Under the pieces are notes generated by a model. The model was not told the origin of the DNA. It made no database searches and saw only the letters and a program-made list of their open reading frames with translations. Made by a program: the position numbers and the translations under genes. From contig NZ_OX458329.1 of the NCBI RefSeq assembly GCF_949769255.1, positions 1,302,001 through 1,366,000 of the forward strand: a DNA stretch of 64,000 bases. The letters are read 5' to 3'. This document shows, piece after piece, positions 8,481-17,593 of this stretch; position 1 is the stretch's first letter, and the number at the start of each line of letters is the position of its first letter. The stretch is from Mobiluncus massiliensis (GTDB lineage: Bacteria; Actinomycetota; Actinomycetes; Actinomycetales; Actinomycetaceae).

Positions 8481-8934
8481 GCTCGCCCCACTGAATCGGA
8501 TGATCCGCGCTCAGCGGCAAGGAAGCGGGAAAGGAACCCTGCAGCATCGTTCCCACCAACGGTAGGGGGACTTCCACACTAACGTGGACGATACCGCGCG
8601 AGCCCGGCGCGGGGCACGGTCCAGTCACGCAGTCCAGAGTGTACTGCGCCTGCCCCGCCGGTAACCCTTGGTCAGCGGCAGCCATTTGCACCGCCAAACT
8701 GGCTGAATCAACCCCCGTTTCAGGATGCAACGTGAGGATACGCGCTGCTCCGGCCGCTCCGGCCTCGGCCGCGTACAGACCAGATTGGATCTGAAAGAAA
8801 GCCAAAATCAGGTACACCAGCGGTATCAGGAGCATCATGGTGATGCCCACAAACTCCAAGGTGGCCTCGCCGGATTCCTCACGAGCCAGCCGCTGCACCA
8901 ACCTCGATGCTATTCGATGATGCCCGCGCCTCAC
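8470..8934 (-). CDS. TadE-family minor pseudopilin
   Basis: A 154-residue protein with the TadE hallmark: a basic N-terminus, the motif EESGEATLEFVG in which Glu follows the processing-type Gly, and a hydrophobic helix MMLLIPLVYLILAFFQ. The helix is followed by an exported region with a Cys pair (TLDCVTGPCPAPG). It overlaps the preceding tadE-like gene by 4 bp. TadE proteins are processed by a prepilin peptidase and help assemble Flp pili. No peptidase gene is in this operon. Confidence 0.82.
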   Translation of the reverse strand: MRRGHHRIASRLVQRLAREESGEATLEFVGITMMLLIPLVYLILAFFQIQSGLYAAEAGAAGAARILTLHPETGVDSASLAVQMAAADQGLPAGQAQYTLDCVTGPCPAPGSRGIVHVSVEVPLPLVGTMLQGSFPASLPLSADHPIQWGEHGA

Positions 8935-9386
8935 GGCCCCTCCTCTATTACCGCGTGCCCCACCGCGGTCAAGTCCCCCGCTCCGAACAGGCCAATAACC
9001 GGCATAGGAGCCTTCACCCGTACCTCCATTACTTCCAGGTCCGAGGTGGAGTAGGGGCCACTGAGCGTCGTCAGAGTCACGCGCTCGGCGCTGACCGTAT
9101 GCACGTAGTCGGGACCCAAAGTCGAGGCCAGGACACTGCGCACGGTATCATCGGCGGCGCTCGCGGGGGCACCCGACAGCGCCGCCGCGTGCGCCCCCGC
9201 CCCGGCCGCATCAATCAAAGTCGTGTGCACCCACAGGGCCAAAGCCAGCTGCATCAACCCCAGCACCAGAATCAGTACCAGCGGCATGACGAGAGCGAAA
9301 CTGGCCGGCTCCGAACCGGACTCCCCCTGCCAACGCGGCCACAAGTGCCGACTGCGGGATACTCGGCACTCAGAGAGCCGAGACAT
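8931..9386 (-). CDS. Second TadE-like minor pilin
   Basis: A 151-residue protein with GESGSEPASFALVMPLVLILVLGLMQLALALWV near the N-terminus (about 21-53), a variant of the TadE processing and helix motif, then an exported Ala-rich domain. Its ATG lies inside the end of the Flp gene (17-bp overlap) and its end overlaps the next tadE gene, so the three are translated as a coupled block. Assignment rests on the N-terminal pattern and the neighbourhood. Confidence 0.78.
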   Translation of the reverse strand: MSRLSECRVSRSRHLWPRWQGESGSEPASFALVMPLVLILVLGLMQLALALWVHTTLIDAAGAGAHAAALSGAPASAADDTVRSVLASTLGPDYVHTVSAERVTLTTLSGPYSTSDLEVMEVRVKAPMPVIGLFGAGDLTAVGHAVIEEGP

Positions 9387-9555
9387 GGGCTATGGCATCG
9401 TTAAACAGATTCGTTAAAGCGGGCAAGGCTACCGCCGACAGGGCCACCACCAGCCCCGCGGTCATCAGGGTCACCATCACCCAGCCGGGAACGTCGCCGT
9501 CTTCGGCCTGCAGGCGGGTGTATACAAAATTTCGCAAAGCGCGGAGTTTTTGCAT
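9370..9555 (-). CDS. Flp-type pilin-like subunit (DUF4244-like)
   Basis: A 61-residue protein consisting of a charged leader (MQKLRALRNFVYTRLQAEDGDVP) and one hydrophobic helix (GWVMVTLMTAGLVVALSAVALPAL). Size, single helix and position between tadC and the tadE genes fit the major Flp pilin slot. The actinobacterial DUF4244 family has the same layout. ATG 9555 is preceded by AAGGAAA at a good distance. Whether it is the main fibre subunit is inferred. Confidence 0.75.
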   Translation of the reverse strand: MQKLRALRNFVYTRLQAEDGDVPGWVMVTLMTAGLVVALSAVALPALTNLFNDAIAHVSAL

Positions 9556-9585
9556 GTTTTTCCTTTCGATTGTTATTTTGACTAT

Positions 9586-10497
9586 TTACAGCTGGAGAGC
9601 TACCAACCCGGGATAGAGGGCGAAAACCACGGTGAGCGGCAAAATTAAGAACACGACCGGCACCATCATGAGGACTTCTTTCTTTCCACCCTCCGTGAGC
9701 AACTGGGTTCGCGCCACCGCTCGTGAATCCGCCACTTGGGAACGCAGCACGCCCGCCAAGGGAGAACCGCGTTCCAACGCGGAAACAATGGCATCAATGA
9801 GGTGCGCGAGGATTTCGGAATCGTTGCGGGCTCGAGCTGCGGTCAAACTGGGAGCCAAAGAGTCTCCGTTATCAGCCGCAGCCAAGATTTTTTCCAACTC
9901 CTGACCGGCGACATCGGTGCAGCGGGCAGATACCCGGTGCAAAGCTCCATAGAGAGGTTCTCCGGCTCCCACCGCCAGCGCCAACAGCTCGATGACATCG
10001 GGCAGTTCTTGATTCAAATGCAGTTGGCGACGCCGCGCCGCGCCCGTAAGCCGATAATCGGGAATCAGCAATCCCGCCAACACAAAACAGGTCAACATCA
10101 CGAAAGCCCCAAAAATCGGCAAGGTTTTCCCCAAAAATCCCAGGAGGCTAACGACCACCGCCACGCCTCCCAGAGACAGGGCCCATCGCAACTGGGAGCG
10201 ACGAAATCCGCGCACATCCCTGGGCAAACCCGCCAGTTGCAGCCTGCGCTCGACAGAATCTTTGGAGGGGCTGATAAACGTGAGAAACCTGGTCAGGCCG
10301 TTATGGAGAAAAGGGCCATCCGGCAATCCATCACCGCGGGAAGCCGCCATCACAGTCAGGTCGGCCTGAACATAAGGAGTGATTCGCCAAGTCGGAAAGG
10401 AGCCTTGACGAATCCAGGGCCCCAGACACACCCCGATAAGCCCACTTCCAGCAATGATAGCGAGGCTGCCGACAATCCAGGTCAAAGAGTTCTCCAC
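9586..10497 (-). CDS. tadC: Type II secretion/Tad inner-membrane platform protein, TadC-like
   Basis: A 303-residue integral membrane protein with the T2SSF fold: hydrophobic segments near 8-30, 115-150 and the C-terminus (VLMMVPVVFLILPLTVVFALYP), and the conserved cytoplasmic helices LNQELPDVIELLALAVGAGEPLYGAL and SLAPSLTAARARNDSE. TadC pairs with TadB to form the membrane platform driven by TadA. Start GTG 10497 lies 3 bp after the tadB stop. The gap to the pilin-like gene is 30 bp. Confidence 0.85.
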   Translation of the reverse strand: MENSLTWIVGSLAIIAGSGLIGVCLGPWIRQGSFPTWRITPYVQADLTVMAASRGDGLPDGPFLHNGLTRFLTFISPSKDSVERRLQLAGLPRDVRGFRRSQLRWALSLGGVAVVVSLLGFLGKTLPIFGAFVMLTCFVLAGLLIPDYRLTGAARRRQLHLNQELPDVIELLALAVGAGEPLYGALHRVSARCTDVAGQELEKILAAADNGDSLAPSLTAARARNDSEILAHLIDAIVSALERGSPLAGVLRSQVADSRAVARTQLLTEGGKKEVLMMVPVVFLILPLTVVFALYPGLVALQL

Positions 10498-10500
10498 GGT

Positions 10501-11388
10501 CTACTCCCGCATCGTGCGCGGACTGACTTCCAGGCGTCCCAGCCGCAGCATCAAAATGTACGCCAGCGCCGAAACTAACGCCCCCACCAGCAAAATCATG
10601 GAGCCGACCGATGTGGAATACACCTCTAACGTACCCGGACGACTCAACAGCAGTGCCAAGATAATCCACGGGGAAGCGGCAGCCAGCCGCGCCCCGGTCA
10701 CGGTCCAAGATTGGCGTGCCAGCACTTCCCCACGAGTTCGTTCCTCCGCACGGAGCATCGCACCCAAATCCTCCAACAGAACCACCAAGTCGTTGCCCCC
10801 CACTTGTGCAGCTAAACGCAATGCTTCGACGATGCGATCCCCCACCGGATCGGCCAGTTCATGCTTCAAAATTTTTAGGGAGGCATCGAGGTTGCCGCCC
10901 GCTCGATAATCGGCCGCGAAATGGGCAAAAGGCACTCGCAGCGACTTTGGGGCTCGGGCGGCGACTTCCAGAAGCGTTTCACCCAAACTCAGTCCGGCCC
11001 GCACCCCGGAAACCAGATTATCCACCAGGTTCGGCCAGGCTTTGCCGCGCTGACCCTGCACGGAATGCAGTTTGCTCTGCAATCCCAAAAATGGCAGATA
11101 CGCGGCTAGCAGCCCGGCCAACCACCCAACCATCACCAGTCCGGTGACCAGGGTGAGGCAAATCCCTGCCGACACCCCTGCCAGGAGGGACAGCGCCAGG
11201 AACTGTTCCAACCCAATGCGTGTTCCGCTCACCGCGGTGATGTCGTTGAAGCGGGTACGGCGCTGTGCCCAATAGCGTTTTAGAAAGCTCTCTCGGTGCG
11301 CCGAATGCCGTCTCGGTGCCAACGTCACCAGGAAAATCCCGGAAACTGCGCTGAGGGCTGCCGCCAGAGTCAATAGGGAACTAGTCAT
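10501..11388 (-). CDS. tadB: Tad inner-membrane platform protein, TadB-like
   Basis: A 295-residue T2SSF-type membrane protein. ATG 11388 was chosen: it starts the first membrane segment (MTSSLLTLAAALSAVSGIFLV) and overlaps the tadA stop by 8 bp, whereas the longer open frame only adds an Arg/Pro-rich sequence translated from inside tadA. The typical platform motif NLVDNLVSGVRAGLSLGETL and the later LRLAAQVGGNDLVVLLEDLGAML are present, with two C-terminal membrane helices. It works with TadC and the ATPase TadA in pilus extension. Confidence 0.85.
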   Translation of the reverse strand: MTSSLLTLAAALSAVSGIFLVTLAPRRHSAHRESFLKRYWAQRRTRFNDITAVSGTRIGLEQFLALSLLAGVSAGICLTLVTGLVMVGWLAGLLAAYLPFLGLQSKLHSVQGQRGKAWPNLVDNLVSGVRAGLSLGETLLEVAARAPKSLRVPFAHFAADYRAGGNLDASLKILKHELADPVGDRIVEALRLAAQVGGNDLVVLLEDLGAMLRAEERTRGEVLARQSWTVTGARLAAASPWIILALLLSRPGTLEVYSTSVGSMILLVGALVSALAYILMLRLGRLEVSPRTMRE

Positions 11389-12514
11389 GGGGTGTCTCCC
11401 GCCAGATAGCCGCCAACTGGCTGGCCCGAGAACCGAAGGCGGAAAGAAAATCGAAATCCGCGGGGTTCTTGGCTGGCTGAGCACCATCGGGTGGCGCACT
11501 GTACAGCGGGTGCGCCGCGACCTGGCCATCGCGAAGGGTTCCGTCTAAAGCCAACACTTCCGTCACCGCCCGGCTGCCCTGCCAGGTTCCGCGCAACTGA
11601 ACTACCAGGTCGATGGCTCCCGCCACGGTCGGCACCACGAATGCCGCGGTCACATTCTCTCCCGCCAGCAGCGGTAGAGTCGACAGTTTCGTAATCGCCT
11701 GGCGGGCGGTGTTGGCGTGAATCGTGGACATGCCGGGGATTCCGCAGTTCAGAGCGATGAGCATGTCCAGGCTTTCAGCGCCGCGGACCTCCCCGATAAT
11801 GAGCCGGTCGGGACGCATCCGCAGGGTTTCTCGAACCAAATCTCGCAGGGTAATCTCGCCTTGGCCTTCAATTGAAGCGTTCCGGGTTTGCATCGCCACC
11901 GCGTCCGGGGCTTTCAGATTGAGTTCCAACACTTCCTCGCAAGTGATGACGCGCTGGTCAGGAGGGATTTCCCCGCACAGGGCGCGGACCGTGGTGGTTT
12001 TCCCCGATTGGGTCGGCCCGGCCACCACGATATTCAGGCCGATGCGCACCGCTTCGGCCAGAAAACGAGCCATCCACGCGGGCATCATGTTGAGCCGGAC
12101 CAGGTCCCGCACCCGCACCGCTTTGGCACTGTGCTTGCGGATATTGATGGACCAGGTGGCTGTCACGGGCGGAATGACGACGTGCAAACGTTCTCCGGTT
12201 TCCAAGGTGGCATCCACGCAGGGGTTGACAAAGTCCAGATGCCGCCCCGAAGCTCTCAGCATCCTCTCCACCAGGGCTTCCACCTCGTCTTCAGCCAGCA
12301 ACAGGTTGGTCAGGTGGGCTTGTCCGTCGCGGGAACAAAACACCTGAGAAGGACTGTTCAGCCAGATCTCTTCCACCGCCGGATCATCCATCAGCGGCTG
12401 CAATTTCCCGTAACTTAAGCCCAAGTCGACAACTCCCTCGCGCCTGAGAGCCAATACAATTACGGTCAGTTTAAACGCTTTTTTTACTGCTATAGTGCAA
12501 GGGTCCCCGTTCAA
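11381..12514 (-). CDS. tadA: Tad/CpaF-family secretion ATPase
   Basis: A hexameric ATPase driving Flp pilus assembly. The 377-residue product holds the N-terminal domain YGKLQPLMDDPAVEEIWLNS, Walker A GPTQSGKTT (166-174), an Asp/Glu box region, Walker B RLIIGEVRGAE (237-247) and the His box STIHANTA (263-270). It is first in a seven-gene minus-strand operon. The TTG start at 12514 is uncertain: there is no ribosome binding site, and the first 25 residues are not typical, so a start nearer LALRREGVVDLG is possible. No tadZ/cpaE gene precedes it; the next gene upstream is divergent. Confidence 0.88.
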   Translation of the reverse strand: MNGDPCTIAVKKAFKLTVIVLALRREGVVDLGLSYGKLQPLMDDPAVEEIWLNSPSQVFCSRDGQAHLTNLLLAEDEVEALVERMLRASGRHLDFVNPCVDATLETGERLHVVIPPVTATWSINIRKHSAKAVRVRDLVRLNMMPAWMARFLAEAVRIGLNIVVAGPTQSGKTTTVRALCGEIPPDQRVITCEEVLELNLKAPDAVAMQTRNASIEGQGEITLRDLVRETLRMRPDRLIIGEVRGAESLDMLIALNCGIPGMSTIHANTARQAITKLSTLPLLAGENVTAAFVVPTVAGAIDLVVQLRGTWQGSRAVTEVLALDGTLRDGQVAAHPLYSAPPDGAQPAKNPADFDFLSAFGSRASQLAAIWRETPHD

Positions 12515-12706
12515 AACGGTAAATTCTCATCTTACATTCATGTAATCTTCAGGTTTTTCTGAGGTTTGCCATAGTTTTGCCAAAAATCTACGTAGGCCTC
12601 CCGGCTGGTCGCGCACCCCGCCCCAGTCGGGGCTTTAAATGGCCAGATTTCCGGCTTTCCGGAGCGGTCTGACGGTTTGTCCCCCAGGGTGACATAAAAT
12701 TGAGAG

Positions 12707-13777
12707 ATGAGCGATACCGATTTTCTGACCTTGGCGGCTTTGGCCACCGTGGCAGTTCCAGACCTTGAGGTTGAGTCCCTGTGCCCGCCGCTGGGCGAAG
12801 ACACTGATTTTCGCTGGGTCGGCGTCCTCGATAATCACTCAGCCCGGTGGAGTATCGTCGGCGCTAAACATGTGGATGCAGAGGCGGCCCTGGACAAGCA
12901 GCAAAAGATTTTAACCATGCTGGCCAATTACCGCGATGCGCACCGACTTCCTTTTGACGTGCCCCGTATAGAAGGTAGCGCCACCTCGAAAGACGGAACC
13001 TCTATTTTTGTTTATCGCCAGTTGCCAGGTAATCCCCTGGAGTTCAACGAACTGGCAGAGGATCCGGACCTGCTGCGTGCTTTGGGCAAAGCCATCGCGG
13101 CGCTACACGAGATTCCCGCCAACCTGGTTGCTCACGTGGGCTTCCCCACCCCCAGCGTAGATGATATCCGCGCGGACCTGAGCAAAAACCTCTCCCGTGC
13201 GGTCGCGACCGGTTTGGTTCCCCCGGTTCTGCAGGCTCGTTGGGAACAAGCCCTTGACGAAGATGCCTGGTGGCATTTCCATCCCACGTTTATCCACGGC
13301 TCCCTGGAACCCCAGCATGTCCTGGTCGCGGATTCCCGAATTTTGGGAATTTCCGGTTTTGCCGAGGTCAGCGTGGGCGACCCCTCGCAGGATTTGTCCT
13401 GGGTAGCTTCGGAGCTGACGGATGAAGCCGTGGACCTAGTCTTTGACGCCTACCATTTGGGACGCGCGGAGGGGTCAGACCCGTTCTTGCGTCAACGTAC
13501 CGACCTGTATATTGAGCTGGCTCTGGTCAATTGGCTCAATTGGGGGGTCGACCAGGGAGATGCCTCAATAATTGCCGATGCCCAAGACCTGTTGAACGAG
13601 CAGCTGGAGCGGCTGGAGGGAGATCTGTCACTAACAGGCCGCCCTCTCTACGAGGACCAGACCACCAGCATTCCTGACCGCAGCTCGGACGGGAACGAAA
13701 CCCCCTCCGCGAGTACCGCGGAAATTGCCACGGAGTCAGATACCCAGGTTTCCTCGCTGCCCCCGGATGAAGCCTAA
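12707..13777 (+). CDS. Aminoglycoside-phosphotransferase-fold protein, probably without kinase activity
   Basis: The 356-residue product follows the APH/choline-kinase fold: LPFDVPRIEG, FVYRQLPGNPLEF, ALGKAIAALHEIP, then HPTFIHGSLEPQHVLV, ILGISGFAEVSVGDPSQDLSWV. In active kinases the catalytic loop is HGDxxxxN and the metal-binding motif is IDW. Here they read HGSLEPQ (197-203) and ISG (215-217), so both key Asp residues are absent. The last 40 residues are Thr/Ser-rich and acidic. It converges on adnB and starts near a divergent Tad operon. A regulatory or structural role is possible; macrolide or aminoglycoside resistance is not supported. Confidence 0.75.
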   Translation: MSDTDFLTLAALATVAVPDLEVESLCPPLGEDTDFRWVGVLDNHSARWSIVGAKHVDAEAALDKQQKILTMLANYRDAHRLPFDVPRIEGSATSKDGTSIFVYRQLPGNPLEFNELAEDPDLLRALGKAIAALHEIPANLVAHVGFPTPSVDDIRADLSKNLSRAVATGLVPPVLQARWEQALDEDAWWHFHPTFIHGSLEPQHVLVADSRILGISGFAEVSVGDPSQDLSWVASELTDEAVDLVFDAYHLGRAEGSDPFLRQRTDLYIELALVNWLNWGVDQGDASIIADAQDLLNEQLERLEGDLSLTGRPLYEDQTTSIPDRSSDGNETPSASTAEIATESDTQVSSLPPDEA

Positions 13778-14017
13778 GGCCGGGTAGATTCGGTTTTCCT
13801 GCAACACCGGGACGAACTGCCCCGGACGCCGTCCTGACCAGCCTTTCTCTACCGTTCCTCAACGGCACGAGACTGATATAGGACTTCGTCCCTTCCTCAT
13901 TCTCAGGTGGCATTATCCCCGGAGTGGCACGAGACCGGGGCGGCCCCGCACCCTTCTGCCGTCCCCTCCTCCACGAAGCCGGGAACGGCAAGCGTCTAGG
14001 GCAATCCGGCAGCGGCC

Positions 14018-17000
14018 TCAATATCCAAACTTTTCTAAAACTTCGTCGGCCTCCTTTCCACGGTCCGTCAAGTTACTGACCAAGAGATCCTGGCTGTAGT
14101 CGGCTATGCCCAGCTCGTCGAGGATGTCCTGAAGGGTGAGCAATTGGCGCTCCGGGTCGTCCTCATTGAGAAACACGTAGGCACACACGATGTCCTCCGC
14201 GGGGGTCTGGGGATGGGCCTGTAACCAGTAAAGGCGATAGATTCCCAGCTGGTGCAGCCACTGAGAATAGTCCTTCGGGGTTGGGCGCCGGCCGGTCTTC
14301 CAGTCGAGAATCCAGATTTTCCCGGTTTGCGCCTCTTCGAACTGCGCATCGATTCGCAGCGGAATCACGGCGCCGATTCCTTCCCCAACATAGAGTTCGC
14401 CGTCAAATTCGACTCGTGGACGGCGCAGGCGGCGCAGCAGTTCCAGGTCAGCGTAATGCTGTTGCCATTTGTGCAGCAGCTTGCGCTGGTCTGGAGTGAA
14501 CCCGTCTTCCATCCCGGCATCAAAAATGAGCGCGTCTTCATTTTCGAGCTGGCTGGCAATCCACGCGTGCATATAGGTTCCCAAACGAGCCGCCGCACTG
14601 GGCTCCTGCGGCAGGGGACGCAGACGTTGGAGCAGGTAACCCTCGCTGTCTTGCGCCAAACGCGCCATCCCGGTAGCGGAAATTCGTCCCAGCAAATCGC
14701 CCGTTCCCAGGCGCGTTTGCGGCTGGTGCAGCAGTTGACTCAAGCGGCGCTCCGTTTCTTCAGCAGCATCCTGACTGATTCCGTCAGCAAATTTGCCGCT
14801 GGCCAAAGCATCCTCGGTAACTTGATACGCATGAGCCAGGTCCTGGCGAGTCTGGGTCCACGGCAGGGCCGGCCAAACGCCTCCCTCGAATCGGTCCCGA
14901 TTCGGATTTTCGGATTTTTCAGGGATGGACGTGACTTCGGTTTCAGGCCATTCGACGCTGGGGAGCGCAATTCCCAATCGGATGGCCTCCTGTGCAAACG
15001 TCTCAGCGTTGAACGGGGTCAGCAGGTTTTGGGCTTCAGCTGTGCCTTCCTCCGAGGTCTGCACGCTCGGCACAGCGGATGGGTCTTGTCGGATGACGTC
15101 CGGCCCGTCCGCCCCGCCCATGACATCAGCATCGGTGAAGATGCGTTGGTGCGGGTCTTGTTGCACCAGGAAAAACTTGCTGGGCAAACGTCCCTTCTTG
15201 GTTTGCCGCTCAAACCAGCAGTGTCCCAGCAGCAGCCGTGATTTGGCACGGGTGAAAGCCACGTAGGCCAACCGGGACTCTTCTCGCAGGGTGTATTGGC
15301 CAGCCTCTTCCCGATACGACTCCAGCAGACCTTTTTTCGATGACACTTTTCCTGTCGCGGTCAGAACCGTTTGGGTTTTCAGTTCCAGCTCGGGCAGATG
15401 AGCCCGGTCGCTGCGCAGCGGATAGGGCAGAACGTCGCGTCGCATCGCCCATATTTCGCCTTCACTGGAGGGGAAAGTGCTTTTGTTCAGGTTCGGAACG
15501 GCCACCCAATCCCATTCGAGGCCCTTCGCGGCGTGCATGGTGATAATCTGAACCGCCGCATTATCAACCTCGAAGTCCAGGTCAGCGAAGCTGGCTTCCT
15601 CTTGTTCACCGGCACTCAGCCAGTTGAGGAATCCGCTCAACGTTGCCCCGGGAATCCGCCCAAAATCACGAACCAGGTTTAAGAACTCAACATAAGCCCC
15701 AGCTTGGCACGGGGAGCCCGGCAGCTGTTGCTCAATATCCAAATCGAGCAGTCGATGCGCCAAACGCGTCAACACTAAGGGGGTTGCGAACGCGGCGTTC
15801 TCCTTGAGTTCCGTGAGAATTCCACGCAGTTTTTCCAATCGCATGGCAGCCTCAGCGGAGACTTCAGCCCCGCCCTCCATCACGATCTGGTAAGGAGTGA
15901 AACGGTGCGAATTTCGCCCCACTGCCTGGATATCGCTCAATCCCAAGCGATATCTATCAAGCAAAATTAGCAGGCTGGCACCTTTTTCAGGATCATCAGT
16001 GACTTCCAAAGCAGCCCGCACCAAGCGTACCCCCGGATCTGTCAGAACGCCTTGCATGCCTCTGGTTTGATAAGGAATTCCAGCTCGGCGCAGTGCCTCA
16101 GCCAAGGTAGGAATAGCATTTTTCGCACGGCACAGTATGGCGGCAGTCGGCAACTTTTCGGCAGGTATCCCCTCACTTTGCAGCTTGACTCGCTGGGCTT
16201 GCCATAATCGGAAAAAGTTCACCACCGCTTGACTTTGCTGAATATCGGTCAATGTCTGGATTCCGTAGACGATACCGGGATTCGCCCCCGGCCGGGGCCG
16301 CAGAGGTTTACTGGCAGCGGGCTGGAGACCCTGATTCCGCCGAGCTTTCCCGCTCGCGCCTGGGGAAGGGGCCGTGGTCAGTTCGGCCGAAATTCGGTTA
16401 GCGACTTTGAGGATGACTTCGTCGTTACGCCACGAAGTCGACAAGGTTCGGGTGAGTAGTTGGTGAGGATCTGTGCAGAATATGTCGCCAAAATCCTCCA
16501 TCGAAGCTGCGGAAGCCCCTCGCCAACCGTAAATGGCTTGATTCGGATCGCCCACCGCGGTAACCGCGCAATCTCGGAAAATTCCCGAGAGAAAACGCAT
16601 CTGGGCCACCGAGGTGTCTTGGAATTCGTCCAGGAACACCAGCTGGAATCTCTCCCGCTGGCTTTCCCCGACGACCGACAGTTGCTCGACCAAATGAACC
16701 GTTTCCCGAGTTTGGTCAGAAAAGTCTGCCATCATGAGTTCCTGTTTGCGTTCGTTGAAAGCCTGGATGACGCCTGTGGCGTTACGTCCGAATTCCATAG
16801 TGTTGAGGATGCTTTTCAAATGGCGCAATGCTGTCCCGTTGAGTTCTGAGCCTTCGGAATCACGCAGGTGCTGGGCGGCAGATAGATAGGAACGGTAGGT
16901 CTGTTTCATCTCAGCCAAATCTACGAGATGCGAATTCGTGTCGTTAGCCAGGGACAGCAGATTTTTTATCAGATGTTCAGTGTTTTCACCTTCGCGTTTC

Positions 17001-17593
17001 ACCCCCAGCGCGCCCGTCCAGCTTTGCACTACGTCAGTCATGATTTGGTACCTGGCGGCATCAGTGATGGTGGTGAAACCCGATTCACGCCCGACTAACG
17101 TGCCGAATTCGGTCAGGAGGGTTCCCGCATAAGAATCGTAGGTAGAGACACTGACCGGGTGGCGCAGCAGTTCCGGGGTCATGCCCCGCTGAGCGAGAGT
17201 ATCGAAACGTTGGCGCAGTTGGTCAAGGTCAAAGTCTGCGGCTTTTAACACCGCGGTAACCTCCGCAGTTTGCTGCCGATTTTGCACTGACTCCATGAGA
17301 CTCGCGAAGCGTTCCAGACGCAACGCGAAACGGGCCGCCATTTCCCCCGCTGCCTTGCGAGTAAAGGTTAAACCGAGGATGGATTCAGGAACAATACCAG
17401 CGTTGATGACCCAGTAAACCAGCCGGTTCGCGATGGTTTCCGTCTTCCCGCTACCGGCCCCGGCTACCACCAGGAGTTGTCCCCGCGGAGCCGTAATTAC
17501 CGCGGATTGTTCCTCGGTCGGTGGATTAGCTCCCGTCAAAGCAGCCAGGTCAGCCGCTGAGAACAGTTCTTTCACTTGTTTGGACGTAGTCAT
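14018..17593 (-). CDS. adnB: UvrD-type helicase with RecB-family nuclease domain, AdnB-like
   Basis: One subunit of the actinobacterial AdnAB helicase-nuclease, which resects double-strand breaks. The 1191-residue protein has Walker A GAGSGKT (45-51), motif Ia LGLTFTRKAAGEMA, Walker B DEFQD (322-326), motif III GDPNQAIYGWRGA, motifs V-VI (TMHAAKGLEWDWV, RLAYVAFTRAKSRLLLGH), and a C-terminal nuclease with RIDAQ and ILDWKTG. All motor and nuclease motifs appear intact. ATG 17593 forms an ATGA overlap with the adnA stop; the longer open frame only extends back into adnA. Its length exceeds typical UvrD (about 720) and fits AdnB. Confidence 0.92.
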   Translation of the reverse strand: MTTSKQVKELFSAADLAALTGANPPTEEQSAVITAPRGQLLVVAGAGSGKTETIANRLVYWVINAGIVPESILGLTFTRKAAGEMAARFALRLERFASLMESVQNRQQTAEVTAVLKAADFDLDQLRQRFDTLAQRGMTPELLRHPVSVSTYDSYAGTLLTEFGTLVGRESGFTTITDAARYQIMTDVVQSWTGALGVKREGENTEHLIKNLLSLANDTNSHLVDLAEMKQTYRSYLSAAQHLRDSEGSELNGTALRHLKSILNTMEFGRNATGVIQAFNERKQELMMADFSDQTRETVHLVEQLSVVGESQRERFQLVFLDEFQDTSVAQMRFLSGIFRDCAVTAVGDPNQAIYGWRGASAASMEDFGDIFCTDPHQLLTRTLSTSWRNDEVILKVANRISAELTTAPSPGASGKARRNQGLQPAASKPLRPRPGANPGIVYGIQTLTDIQQSQAVVNFFRLWQAQRVKLQSEGIPAEKLPTAAILCRAKNAIPTLAEALRRAGIPYQTRGMQGVLTDPGVRLVRAALEVTDDPEKGASLLILLDRYRLGLSDIQAVGRNSHRFTPYQIVMEGGAEVSAEAAMRLEKLRGILTELKENAAFATPLVLTRLAHRLLDLDIEQQLPGSPCQAGAYVEFLNLVRDFGRIPGATLSGFLNWLSAGEQEEASFADLDFEVDNAAVQIITMHAAKGLEWDWVAVPNLNKSTFPSSEGEIWAMRRDVLPYPLRSDRAHLPELELKTQTVLTATGKVSSKKGLLESYREEAGQYTLREESRLAYVAFTRAKSRLLLGHCWFERQTKKGRLPSKFFLVQQDPHQRIFTDADVMGGADGPDVIRQDPSAVPSVQTSEEGTAEAQNLLTPFNAETFAQEAIRLGIALPSVEWPETEVTSIPEKSENPNRDRFEGGVWPALPWTQTRQDLAHAYQVTEDALASGKFADGISQDAAEETERRLSQLLHQPQTRLGTGDLLGRISATGMARLAQDSEGYLLQRLRPLPQEPSAAARLGTYMHAWIASQLENEDALIFDAGMEDGFTPDQRKLLHKWQQHYADLELLRRLRRPRVEFDGELYVGEGIGAVIPLRIDAQFEEAQTGKIWILDWKTGRRPTPKDYSQWLHQLGIYRLYWLQAHPQTPAEDIVCAYVFLNEDDPERQLLTLQDILDELGIADYSQDLLVSNLTDRGKEADEVLEKFGY

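Noticed and set aside
14252-15241. 329-codon plus-strand frame opposite adnB.
   Set aside because: Shadow of the adnB coding frame; no initiation site and no recognisable motifs.
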